From: CAZXDL01 sp964639505
GTDB taxonomy: Bacteria > Patescibacteriota > Saccharimonadia > Saccharimonadales > UBA4665
Length of the DNA: 64,000 nt
NCBI GenBank assembly: GCA_964639505.1
Contig: CAZXDL010000002.1
Span: 62,001 to 126,000 of the forward strand
Direction: 5' to 3'
Shown here: positions 56,922-64,000 of the stretch, in pieces
Layout: each line of letters begins with the position of its first letter
Numbering within the stretch: position 1 is the first letter of the stretch
Notes under the pieces: generated by a model
Told to the model about the DNA's origin: nothing
The model's database searches: none
Seen by the model: only the letters and a program-made list of their open reading frames with translations
Translations under genes and position numbers: made by a program

Positions 56922-57812
56922 ATGGCTCTAATCGAACTTCAAGACGTCAGTAAATTGTACGGCTTCGGCGATGCTACCACCCTAGCGCTCGACGAGGTCA
57001 ATTTAAAAATTGAAAAAGGCGAGTTCGTAGCTGTTATGGGCCCGAGTGGTTGTGGCAAAAGTACACTTATGAATCTGATTGGCTTGCTCGATCGCCCGAG
57101 TCATGGCCAGTACTGGCTGGACGGCAAGTCTGTCTCGCGCCTAAAGCCAAACCAAGCAGCAAAAATTCGTCGCGATAAAATCGGTTTTATTTTTCAGTTT
57201 TTTAATCTGTTGCCTCGCATGACTGCGCTTGAGAATGTCTCGTTGCCGCTGGCATATAAAGGCATTTCACTAACCCGCCGACTTAAGCTAGCTAGCCAGA
57301 TGCTTGACCGAGTTGGCGTGCAAAGCCGCGAATATTTTTTGCCCAGTCAGCTGAGTGGCGGCCAAGCGCAGTGTGTGGCGATTGCGCGTGCGCTGGTTAA
57401 CGATCCAAAATTAATCATTGCTGATGAACCGACCGGCAATCTCGATAGTTCCAGCTCTCTACTAGTTATGGAACTACTGGCAGATATACATAAGATGGGC
57501 AATACGATTATTTTTGTTACGCATAACCCTGAGCTTACTCGCTACGCTACTCGTGTTGTATATATGCATGATGGTGGGATTATCCACGATGAAAAGATAG
57601 AGATTGGTAAGGTTGCCGCTCGAGCTCGCAAAGTACTTTACACGCTTCCGACCACAACCGAAGAAAGCGACTTGGCAGGCGTCTCTGCTTTGATGAAGGC
57701 TCTGCCGGGCAAACCTACTAAACGGGCAAAACGCAAGAAAACTGTTATCAAACCTAAGGCCAGCAAGAGAATCAAAAAAAAGCCGATTAAGGCTGTGAGT
57801 GGTAAAAAATAA
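56922..57812 (+). CDS. MacB/LolD-type ABC transporter ATPase
   Basis: A 296-aa ATPase: Walker A GPSGCGKSTL, Q-loop IFQFFNLLPRMTALENVSLPL, signature LSGGQAQCVAIARALVNDP, Walker B LIIADEPTGNLD and switch His in VTHNPEL. The N-terminal ~230 residues are a standard MacB/LolD subunit. A ~60-residue Lys/Arg-rich tail (KRAKRKKTVIKPKASKRIKK) is extra and might contact membrane or nucleic acid. TTGCTA-N18-TAAACT (56906-56911) gives a leader of about 4 nt. Its stop shares a base with the permease ATG. Confidence 0.93.
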   Translation: MALIELQDVSKLYGFGDATTLALDEVNLKIEKGEFVAVMGPSGCGKSTLMNLIGLLDRPSHGQYWLDGKSVSRLKPNQAAKIRRDKIGFIFQFFNLLPRMTALENVSLPLAYKGISLTRRLKLASQMLDRVGVQSREYFLPSQLSGGQAQCVAIARALVNDPKLIIADEPTGNLDSSSSLLVMELLADIHKMGNTIIFVTHNPELTRYATRVVYMHDGGIIHDEKIEIGKVAARARKVLYTLPTTTEESDLAGVSALMKALPGKPTKRAKRKKTVIKPKASKRIKKKPIKAVSGKK

Positions 57813-59047
57813 TGAAGTCATTAACGCGCGGACATTTTAAAGCTGGTTTCGACTCTGTTCGTGGGGCGAAATTCCGCAGCTTCTGGACAATGCTCGGTGT
57901 AATTATCGGTGTTAGTTCTGTAATTATAATCGTAGCGATTGGTGAAGGCATCAAACAGCAAGTTGGCGGCCAAATTCATGGCTTCGGCACAGATCTAATC
58001 ACGGTTCGCCCGGCCCTTCTGCGCACAGGTACCGATAGTGGCAGTGGTGGTCTAAATCTTATCGCAGGACTTAATGTCAGCGCACCACTTACAGCTAGCG
58101 ACTACATCTTGGTAAATAAAACTAAAGGAGTGGCTGCCAGTGCTCCGCTCACAATAGCAACTGGTAAAGTAAAAGCTGATTACGGAAATTACACAAAGGG
58201 TTTTGTAATTGGCACCACCGAAGACTTACCTCGATTGGTTAACCAGTCGCTGGCTTATGGATCATTTCTGACGGATGCCGATGAGGGAGTAAATGTCGCT
58301 GTACTTGGCCAAGGAGCTGTCAAAGCGATGTTCGACGAGAATGTACCGTTGGGGCGAAGTTTTACTTTCCACGGCGAGCGTTTTATTGTGCGAGGTATTT
58401 TTAACCAGTTCCCTAGTACAACATTGAGTCAACAGGCTGATTATAACAATGCGATTTTTATACCCAACGATGTTGCAGAAGATCTGACAAACAACACCGC
58501 ACCGACCTATACCATTTTGGTTAGGCCATCTGATTCGAGCCAGACTCAGGCCGTCGCTCAGCGCATTAAACGCACATTAGATAAATCGCACGGCGGCGAT
58601 AGTGGCTTTGAAGTCCTGACCGGCAGTCAGAATCTTTCTACTAGCGATACTATCGTTAGCCTTTTGACGCGCTCGATTGCTGGTATTGCTGCGATTTCTC
58701 TATTGGTTGGTGGAGTTGGCATTATGAATGTCATGCTGGTTTCGGTTGCCGAGAGGCTGCATGAAATCGGTATACGTAAGGCAGTAGGTGCGACCAATAA
58801 ACAGATCTGGAGCCAGTTTATGATTGAATCGAGCTTACTCAGCCTTTGTGGTGGCATACTCGGGATTGGTATTGCCTATCTGTTCGTGCTCGGCCTACGG
58901 CTAGCAACTACACTACAACCAGTTATTACTTGGCAGGTAGTCTTAATCGCCACGACGGTTTCGCTATTAGTCGGTATTGTATTTGGCACTGTACCGGCCT
59001 TTAAGGCAGCGCGTAAAGATCCGATAGAAGCCCTGCGTGGCAATTAA
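57812..59047 (+). CDS. MacB-type ABC transporter permease (FtsX-like)
   Basis: A 411-aa permease with the four-helix MacB plan: an N-terminal helix (about 27-49, WTMLGVIIGVSSVIIIVAIGEGIKQQV), a large MacB-PCD outer domain (about 50-275) and three C-terminal helices with the FtsX signature GVGIMNVMLVSVAERLHEIGIRKAVGATNKQIW. It ends PAFKAARKDPIEALRGN, as family members do. With the ATPase it should extrude peptides or lipophilic compounds by mechanotransmission. No MacA-type adaptor is adjacent. It is convergent with, and overlaps, the NRAMP gene by 4 bases. Confidence 0.93.
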   Translation: MKSLTRGHFKAGFDSVRGAKFRSFWTMLGVIIGVSSVIIIVAIGEGIKQQVGGQIHGFGTDLITVRPALLRTGTDSGSGGLNLIAGLNVSAPLTASDYILVNKTKGVAASAPLTIATGKVKADYGNYTKGFVIGTTEDLPRLVNQSLAYGSFLTDADEGVNVAVLGQGAVKAMFDENVPLGRSFTFHGERFIVRGIFNQFPSTTLSQQADYNNAIFIPNDVAEDLTNNTAPTYTILVRPSDSSQTQAVAQRIKRTLDKSHGGDSGFEVLTGSQNLSTSDTIVSLLTRSIAGIAAISLLVGGVGIMNVMLVSVAERLHEIGIRKAVGATNKQIWSQFMIESSLLSLCGGILGIGIAYLFVLGLRLATTLQPVITWQVVLIATTVSLLVGIVFGTVPAFKAARKDPIEALRGN

Positions 59048-60426
59048 AAGAGTGCAAACACGCCGACAACGCCAACCGCTGTCATTATTGCCGTGATGCC
59101 CCAGCCTGCAAACGTTGTTGAGCGCTTATTTGTCCAGTGACCCATGACTTTTTTATTGCTACTGATGATAACAATTGTCGCCAAAATAATCGGTGCCACC
59201 AAGCCATTTAAGAAGGCCGAATATATTAAGGCCTTAATTGGATCAATACCGAGAAAGTTTATCGCTAGGCCAACAAGCATTGAGATAATAATTACGCCGT
59301 AAAAGGCATGAGCCTGTTTAAGTGGACGGTATAGACCTTCTTTCCACTTAAAGCTTTCGCTTAGCGTATAGCTGGTAGATCCGGCTAAAATCGGGATGGC
59401 TAACATACCCGTACCTATAATACCGGCCGCAAAAAGGAAGAAGGTTGCATCTCCCGCAAAAGGACGCAAAGCTTCTGCGGCCTGCGAAGCCGATTGAATG
59501 TCGGTAATTCCGTTGGGGTACAAGATGCCGCCACAAGCCGCAATAATAAAGAACATAACCAGATTGCTCAAAAACATGCCAGACCATACGTCAATTCGCA
59601 TGCCTTTAATTTCATCAGTAGAAGTCGCTGTCCGTCTTTGTCGAAGCGTTGCTTTTCCCTGTTGGATTTGCTCCTCAACTTCTTGAGATGTCTGCCAAAA
59701 AAATAGATAAGGAGAGATGGTAGTGCCAAGAATAGCGCACAAAATAATAAACGACTCCTTGCTTAAATTCATCTGTGGCAAGAAGCCATGTGCGAGCACC
59801 TCAGACCAATTCAGCTTGGCAAGAATCGCGGATACAATATATGCTAACAAAACCAGCGCTAGCCACTTTAGGTATTTAGCGTAGCGTACGTAAGGTGTAA
59901 AAATTTGCAGCCCTAGGCTCAGTATGCTGAAGCCAACGACAAGCCAGCCAAAACTAAAATTTGGGAATAGCAGCTGTACGGCTTTTGCCATTGCTCCTAG
60001 GTCGGCGCCAATATTAACCGTGTTGGCAATAAACAGCAGCATTGCACAGATATACAGAACTCGCTGGCTAAAATAAATTCTAATGTTGCCGGCTAAGCCT
60101 CGGCCAGTCACTAAGCCAATGCGGGCACACATCTCCTGCACAATCGCTGCCAGCGGAAATGTCCATGCAGCTAGCCACAAATAGCTAAAACCAAACTGGG
60201 CTCCAGTTTGTGAATAGGTCGCGATACCCGACGGGTCATCATCTGAAGCCCCAGTGGTCAAGCCCGGTCCGAGGCCGCGCCAATAGCCGTTTGTCTTTTT
60301 AACGATTTTATTGGCGTTTGGTAGGCCAGAAGTCAGTTTTTGTGTGCCCTCAACAGTGCGATCAAGCAGCTCTGCTGGCGCCTCTGCACTTTTGCGGATT
60401 AATTTTTGATGTTTGTTTTCAGGCAT
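59044..60426 (-). CDS. NRAMP-family-like metal transporter
   Basis: A 460-aa protein with 10-11 transmembrane helices in the LeuT-type NRAMP arrangement. TM1 reads GLGPGLTTGASDDDPSGIATYSQTGAQFG where MntH proteins have DPGN. TM6 reads ILGTTISPYLFFWQTSQEVEE where they have A-x-x-MPH. Both metal-binding motifs therefore differ from classic Mn/Fe carriers, as in the DDPSG subgroup of NRAMP relatives, so the ion (Mg, Mn or other) is uncertain. A polar N-terminal ~45 residues precede TM1. It lies 11 bases downstream of the VKOR gene. Confidence 0.85.
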   Translation of the reverse strand: MPENKHQKLIRKSAEAPAELLDRTVEGTQKLTSGLPNANKIVKKTNGYWRGLGPGLTTGASDDDPSGIATYSQTGAQFGFSYLWLAAWTFPLAAIVQEMCARIGLVTGRGLAGNIRIYFSQRVLYICAMLLFIANTVNIGADLGAMAKAVQLLFPNFSFGWLVVGFSILSLGLQIFTPYVRYAKYLKWLALVLLAYIVSAILAKLNWSEVLAHGFLPQMNLSKESFIILCAILGTTISPYLFFWQTSQEVEEQIQQGKATLRQRRTATSTDEIKGMRIDVWSGMFLSNLVMFFIIAACGGILYPNGITDIQSASQAAEALRPFAGDATFFLFAAGIIGTGMLAIPILAGSTSYTLSESFKWKEGLYRPLKQAHAFYGVIIISMLVGLAINFLGIDPIKALIYSAFLNGLVAPIILATIVIISSNKKVMGHWTNKRSTTFAGWGITAIMTAVGVVGVFALF

Positions 60427-60437
60427 TTATAAATTTT

Positions 60438-61043
60438 TTAAAAATTACGGCCGTAATAGTACCAGAAATGTTTTAGGATTAAAGCAGCAATTAATAGTAA
60501 CCAGAGTATCAAGATGTCTAGATGATGACGACGTATAAAGGGATAGATTCGCTTGGAGAGCGCTTTTGGCAGGACAATATTTTTACTATCAATGTTATAC
60601 AGCGTTAAGTACCAGAAGCTGGTTATAGTTATGGTCCAGACCGCCATACAGTACATGCAGAGGGCGCCGATATTATAGACACTCTGTATAAATAGCCAGT
60701 GTACAAAACCTAGAGCGAACACTAGACCTGCTTCGACCATCAGCCAGAACCACCGGGCAAACTTTCCGCCTGCCAAAATCGCTACGCCAATTGTTATGAC
60801 AGCAGCAAAGCCAGCCAATCCCAAGAACGGATTAGGGAAACCAAATGTGTGCCCTTGGTTGGAGCTAATAACATTTCCGCAGCTGATAATTGGGTCAAGG
60901 CTACAGTTTAAATGTGTGTTGGGGTTTTCTAGTAGGCGAATTTTATCTTGTGAAAGCACAAATGCACAATATACGCCAACCGTGCCACAAACGATCATGA
61001 TATACGGCAGGGCTTTTTTTACTGTCCAATTTTTGAATATCAT
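60438..61043 (-). CDS. Vitamin K epoxide reductase (VKOR) family protein
   Basis: A 201-aa membrane protein that can re-oxidise disulfide-forming enzymes using quinone. It has the outer loop Cys pair in HLNCSLDPIISCGNV, the conserved Ser/Thr-Phe-x-x-P segment in HTFGFPNPFLGLAGF, and the redox motif CMYC in GALCMYCMAVW. Five hydrophobic helices are visible. Many bacterial VKORs carry a fused thioredoxin domain; this one has none, and no DsbA-like gene is adjacent. A TATAAT ends 9 bases before the ATG, so the leader is about 3 nt. Confidence 0.92.
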   Translation of the reverse strand: MIFKNWTVKKALPYIMIVCGTVGVYCAFVLSQDKIRLLENPNTHLNCSLDPIISCGNVISSNQGHTFGFPNPFLGLAGFAAVITIGVAILAGGKFARWFWLMVEAGLVFALGFVHWLFIQSVYNIGALCMYCMAVWTITITSFWYLTLYNIDSKNIVLPKALSKRIYPFIRRHHLDILILWLLLIAALILKHFWYYYGRNF

Positions 61044-61067
61044 CTTATTGACATTATAACTTATGCT

Positions 61068-62477
61068 TTAAATATGGCCACTGGGAGGATAGGCTGATCC
61101 TGGCTCATAGAAAATTAGATCTTCTGCGGACTTTGACCAAGCGTCAAGTACTGGTTGGACGATTCGCCAGCTAGCCAGAATTTCATCGCTGGTAGCAAAC
61201 AAAGTGTGGTCACCGCGGATGGCATCCACTAACACTCGTTCATAAGCGTTGGGGTGACCTTCATTGTTGAAACTATTTTTATAAGAGAATTCCATTGAGG
61301 TAGGTTGAACTTCATCACTATAGCCAGGTTTTTTAGTGAGCAGGTCAAGCTCGAAGCCTTCATTGGGCTGAATTCTAAAAACCAGCTCGTTATTAGCGAT
61401 TTTTTCGGAGCCTCTAAATATTACTCTAACCTCCGTAAGATGTTCGTCTAAAGATTTGCCTGTCAAGAGCTTAATCGGCACGCCCTGCCAACGCTCGGCG
61501 TGGCTGAGGATATTAATTTCTGCGAACGTTTCGGTTACGGATTCTGGATTATTAACCTCTTCACGATAGCCTTTGTACTGTCCTCGTTTTGTAAGCTGTA
61601 CTACCTGTTCGCTTGGTACCGGAGAAACTTGATCGAGGGCAGACTTTTTATTGGCGTGTATCTGCTCGCTTGTCAGGTCATCTGGCTTGTCCATCGTTAT
61701 AATCCCGAGTATTTGTACTAGGTGGCTTTGTATAAAATCGCGCAGAGCACCGAGCGGTTCATAAAACTCCGCCCTGCCCTCGATGCCAATCTTTTGTTTA
61801 GCGTTTATCTCTATCGCTGAGACATGTTCGTGGTTCCAAACTGCTTCAAAAATCGGATTTTTAAATCTGAAAGTTAAAATATTTTGGACTGTTTCCTTAG
61901 CCATGTAATGGTCGATTCTAAACGTTTGTTCTTCGCTGAAGTGCTGACTTGTTTCGTTAATTAATGCTTCGGCGGATGCCAAATCGTAACCAAATGGCTT
62001 TTCGATTAATAATCGGGTAGAGGCATTGCCGTGTTGACAGCTTGCGTTTAGGCCGTTTGTGCCAAGCAGCCCAACAACGGGCAAATAAGCTTTTGGTGGT
62101 ATCGAAAGATAATACAAGCGGTTCATGCATACGCCGTTCGCCTCTTCGATTTCGTTAAGTTTTTGAAGCATTGCGCCATATGCAGCGCTGTCGTTAAGAT
62201 CCATCTTTATCATAGTGGTACGATTGCGGATATTTTGTGCAGCGACTTCATCCGTAGGATCATCAGAGTTTGGCCCTGCAAGATCGACCCTACTAAATAG
62301 CTCTTCTGTCGTTGTTTCGCTGCGTGTGATACCAAGTATTTGGGTTTTTTCGTTTAACAGTCCGCTCTTAATTAGGTAATAAAGTGAGGGTAGCAAGTAG
62401 CGCTTTGATAGGTCGCCGGTAATGCCAAAAATTACAATTATGGCTGGCTCGAGCCTAGAACTTGGTTGTTCACTCAT
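61068..62477 (-). CDS. zwf: Glucose-6-phosphate 1-dehydrogenase
   Basis: The first step of the oxidative pentose phosphate pathway, making NADPH. The 469-aa enzyme has the Rossmann motif IIVIFGITGDLSKRYLLPSLYYL, LLIEKPFGYDLASAEAL, the active-site string RIDHYMAKETVQNIL (family RIDHYLGKE) and a C-terminal FQIQPNEG-type strand (VFRIQPNEGFEL). It overlaps pgl by 4 bases, with the second enzyme of the pathway encoded first in the operon. Confidence 0.96.
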   Translation of the reverse strand: MSEQPSSRLEPAIIVIFGITGDLSKRYLLPSLYYLIKSGLLNEKTQILGITRSETTTEELFSRVDLAGPNSDDPTDEVAAQNIRNRTTMIKMDLNDSAAYGAMLQKLNEIEEANGVCMNRLYYLSIPPKAYLPVVGLLGTNGLNASCQHGNASTRLLIEKPFGYDLASAEALINETSQHFSEEQTFRIDHYMAKETVQNILTFRFKNPIFEAVWNHEHVSAIEINAKQKIGIEGRAEFYEPLGALRDFIQSHLVQILGIITMDKPDDLTSEQIHANKKSALDQVSPVPSEQVVQLTKRGQYKGYREEVNNPESVTETFAEINILSHAERWQGVPIKLLTGKSLDEHLTEVRVIFRGSEKIANNELVFRIQPNEGFELDLLTKKPGYSDEVQPTSMEFSYKNSFNNEGHPNAYERVLVDAIRGDHTLFATSDEILASWRIVQPVLDAWSKSAEDLIFYEPGSAYPPSGHI

Positions 62478-63148
62478 GCTGTATCCCCAACCTGGTCATT
62501 ATAAATAAAGGCTTTTGGTATTTGCTTGAGTATTTGATCTGGTTGCTTAATAGGCGAAATCTTTTTAGATTGCAGTGAAACGAGTGCGGCTTGCTTGTTG
62601 CTACCAAAAGCAAAAGCGTAAATAATATCGGCCTTTTTTATGGCTGGGAATGTAGCAGTTAACCTTAGAAATGGCTGGCTTTGATATCCGCAGACCAAAT
62701 CCTTTTTTTCTAGGGCTGCTGGTGAGTCTGGTAAGATTCCAGCCACATGCCCGTCCTCGCCAATTCCTAGCTGCACAATCACCGTTTGATTGTTTTCCCT
62801 GCCGTCTTTGAGTATCTTTTGAAATCGTTCAACCGTCTGCTCAAAATTTAGCCCAGGCTTTAATATTGGCAGCAGGCTGCCTTGTTTAACATCGAAGCCC
62901 GCCGCTAGGAGCTTTGTCCAATTTGAGTCTGGGTGCCCTTCTTCGCCAAACCGCTCGTCAATTAAACTAACAGTCAAATTTTTACTCAATGCTGCTGAAA
63001 CGTTGTCCATGACTTCAACACTTGCAGGTAGATTTGAACCTCCGCTTAACAGCCACAAAACCTTTTTACCGCCTGCAAGATTTCGGGCTAGACATTCCGT
63101 CAGATCCGCAATACCGTCTTCCCAGCCGGCTGTAAGGATAAATCGCAT
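62474..63148 (-). CDS. pgl: 6-phosphogluconolactonase
   Basis: A DevB-type lactonase of 224 aa that hydrolyses 6-phosphogluconolactone. VLWLLSGGSNLPASVEVM, LIDERFGEEGHPDSNWTKL and QLGIGEDGHVAGILPDSPA are the three family motifs, and FPAIKKADIIYAF is the late strand. Extended -10 TGG-TATAGT (63155-63160, minus strand) lies 6 bases before the ATG, so the pgl-zwf transcript should be leaderless. gnd is not in the window. Confidence 0.93.
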   Translation of the reverse strand: MRFILTAGWEDGIADLTECLARNLAGGKKVLWLLSGGSNLPASVEVMDNVSAALSKNLTVSLIDERFGEEGHPDSNWTKLLAAGFDVKQGSLLPILKPGLNFEQTVERFQKILKDGRENNQTVIVQLGIGEDGHVAGILPDSPAALEKKDLVCGYQSQPFLRLTATFPAIKKADIIYAFAFGSNKQAALVSLQSKKISPIKQPDQILKQIPKAFIYNDQVGDTA

Positions 63149-63190
63149 GATTTAACTATACCAAACTAGATGTGTTTATGTGTCGCTGGG

Positions 63191-64000
63191 TTATTTAAAG
63201 ATAACTTGTTCGCGGTTTGGACCGACACCGATTCTGGTAACTGGTACACCCAGCTCTTTTTCGAATAGTTCGACAAAGGCTTTGGCTTCAGGAGGGAGAT
63301 CTTCATACTTGCGGAGTTTACTAATAGGCTCTTTCCAAGTTGGCATTTCGGTATAGTTAGGCACGCATGCGGCTAGAGCAATAGCAGAAGTCGGTGCCGT
63401 ATGGCGTGTTTTGCCGTTAAATGTATAGCTTGTTGCCACTGGAACGGTTTTGCCGTAGCGAGCTACATGATCGAGCTTGGAGATGGCTAATTCATCGACA
63501 CCGTTTACCCTGATCGCGTTTCTTAATTCGACCAAATCAGGGAAACCAATTCGGCGGGGGCGTTTAGTCGTGACACCGTATTCGCTGTCGGTTTTCCCAA
63601 GGGGACCTCTTACGCGGGTGGCCAATTCTTCATCTTTAATTTCTGTAACTAGCGGGCCGCCGCCAACATGTGATTTTACAGATTTCGTAACGCCGGTAAC
63701 CCTCCCAATATGTTTAGCGGATACACCCAGTCCGTCCAATAGTCCACTTACAGTAGTGGATGATGAGGTAACTGCAGGGTACATGCCATGATTAATATCC
63801 AGCCAATAGGCCTGAGCACCTTCAGCCAATACTTTTTGACCGTTTAAGAGCCGATCGTTGATTATTTCAGTCGTGTCGGCCAAATAGTCTTTGAGTTTCT
63901 CGGCGGATTTGACCCAAGCGCCAGACTCAGTATCGATCTCTTCGTTTGTGCGCTGGCTGGATTTAGGTAGAAGCGAGTTCACTTCTTTTAACCCAGCGCG
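63191..64000 (-). CDS. purA: Adenylosuccinate synthetase, C-terminal part
   Basis: It joins IMP and Asp with GTP on the way to AMP. The frame stays open past the right edge (codons 64000-63983 are in frame), so the P-loop N-terminus is outside the window and the GTG at 63982 is internal. Visible family strings are KVLAEGAQAYWLDINHGMYPAVTSSSTTVSGLLDGLG, RVTGVTKSVKSHVGGGPLVTE, TKRPRRIGFPDLVELRNAIRVNG and the C-terminal YEDLPPEAKAFVELFEKELGVPVTRIGVGPNREQVI. Family GxxxxDIDHGTYP reads LDINHGMYP here. It is the only purine gene in view. Confidence 0.94.
   Translation of the reverse strand, partial: RAGLKEVNSLLPKSSQRTNEEIDTESGAWVKSAEKLKDYLADTTEIINDRLLNGQKVLAEGAQAYWLDINHGMYPAVTSSSTTVSGLLDGLGVSAKHIGRVTGVTKSVKSHVGGGPLVTEIKDEELATRVRGPLGKTDSEYGVTTKRPRRIGFPDLVELRNAIRVNGVDELAISKLDHVARYGKTVPVATSYTFNGKTRHTAPTSAIALAACVPNYTEMPTWKEPISKLRKYEDLPPEAKAFVELFEKELGVPVTRIGVGPNREQVIFK

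Noticed and set aside
1..64000. UGA recoding (Gly) as in Gracilibacteria
   Set aside because: UGA ends xseB, recO, ftsW and murG exactly where the family C-terminus and the next start are expected.
1..64000. CRISPR array, insertion sequence or prophage
   Set aside because: No regularly spaced repeats, transposase, integrase or structural phage proteins were seen.

Overview
The window reads as a chromosomal segment of a small-genome bacterium of the Candidate Phyla Radiation (Patescibacteria), most likely a Saccharibacterium (TM7). This is inferred from gene content and protein style, not from a marker such as 16S rRNA, which is absent. Genes are tightly packed with many 1-35 base overlaps. 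A minimal information-processing and cell-wall set sits beside many short lineage-type proteins: TM-anchored lytic/adhesive surface proteins, a sortase, a TasA-like protein, PEGA and DUF3048 proteins. UGA is used as a normal stop (recO, ftsW and murG all end in UGA directly at the next gene), so the UGA=Gly code of Gracilibacteria/Absconditabacteria does not apply. No phage, insertion sequence or CRISPR array was seen.

Layout. 0-2 kb: tail of a response regulator and an unknown 469-aa protein. 1.8-3.4 kb (minus): bL27 and a THUMP/RNA-methylase-like protein. 3.4-10.2 kb: flippase-like membrane protein, xseA-xseB, a membrane-anchored methyltransferase, a degenerate kinase/receiver pair, recO and glycyl-tRNA synthetase. 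10.2-15.3 kb: TasA-like protein, XRE regulator + NYN nuclease + membrane protein, VOC/flavodoxin/MBL genes and two orphan leaderless genes. 15.4-23.7 kb: a division/cell-wall (dcw) cluster mraZ-rsmH-(19-aa ORF)-ftsL-ftsI-mraY-ftsW-murG-ftsQ. 23.7-24.3 kb: an AT-rich non-coding strand switch where plus genes meet minus genes. 24.3-39.2 kb (minus): MTHFR-like, sigma4-HARE protein, topA, dprA, a strong promoter plus structured RNA of about 420 nt, pth, der, an rluB-type gene, and a response regulator-kinase-kinase-solute binding protein operon. 39.3-51.3 kb: tRNA-Glu, a 1006-aa beta-helix/dockerin surface protein, a Y-family polymerase cassette with two small upstream ORFs and a long leader, DUF3048, gltX, two membrane-anchored proteins, a sortase and tRNA-Leu. 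51.3-64 kb: small hydrolases, exonuclease III, pyrH, tRNA-Ser, a MacB-type ABC exporter, an NRAMP-like transporter, VKOR, zwf-pgl and the 3' part of purA.

The most striking genome-wide feature is transcriptional. At least 13 genes have a -10 hexamer placed exactly 6 or 7 bases before the start codon, so their mRNAs should be leaderless, whereas genes inside operons carry Shine-Dalgarno sites. Other points worth following are the kinase/receiver pair with both phospho-residues replaced by Glu, the unassigned structured RNA at 30 kb, the three-gene Y-polymerase cassette under an attenuator-like leader, and a dockerin on a surface beta-helix protein.
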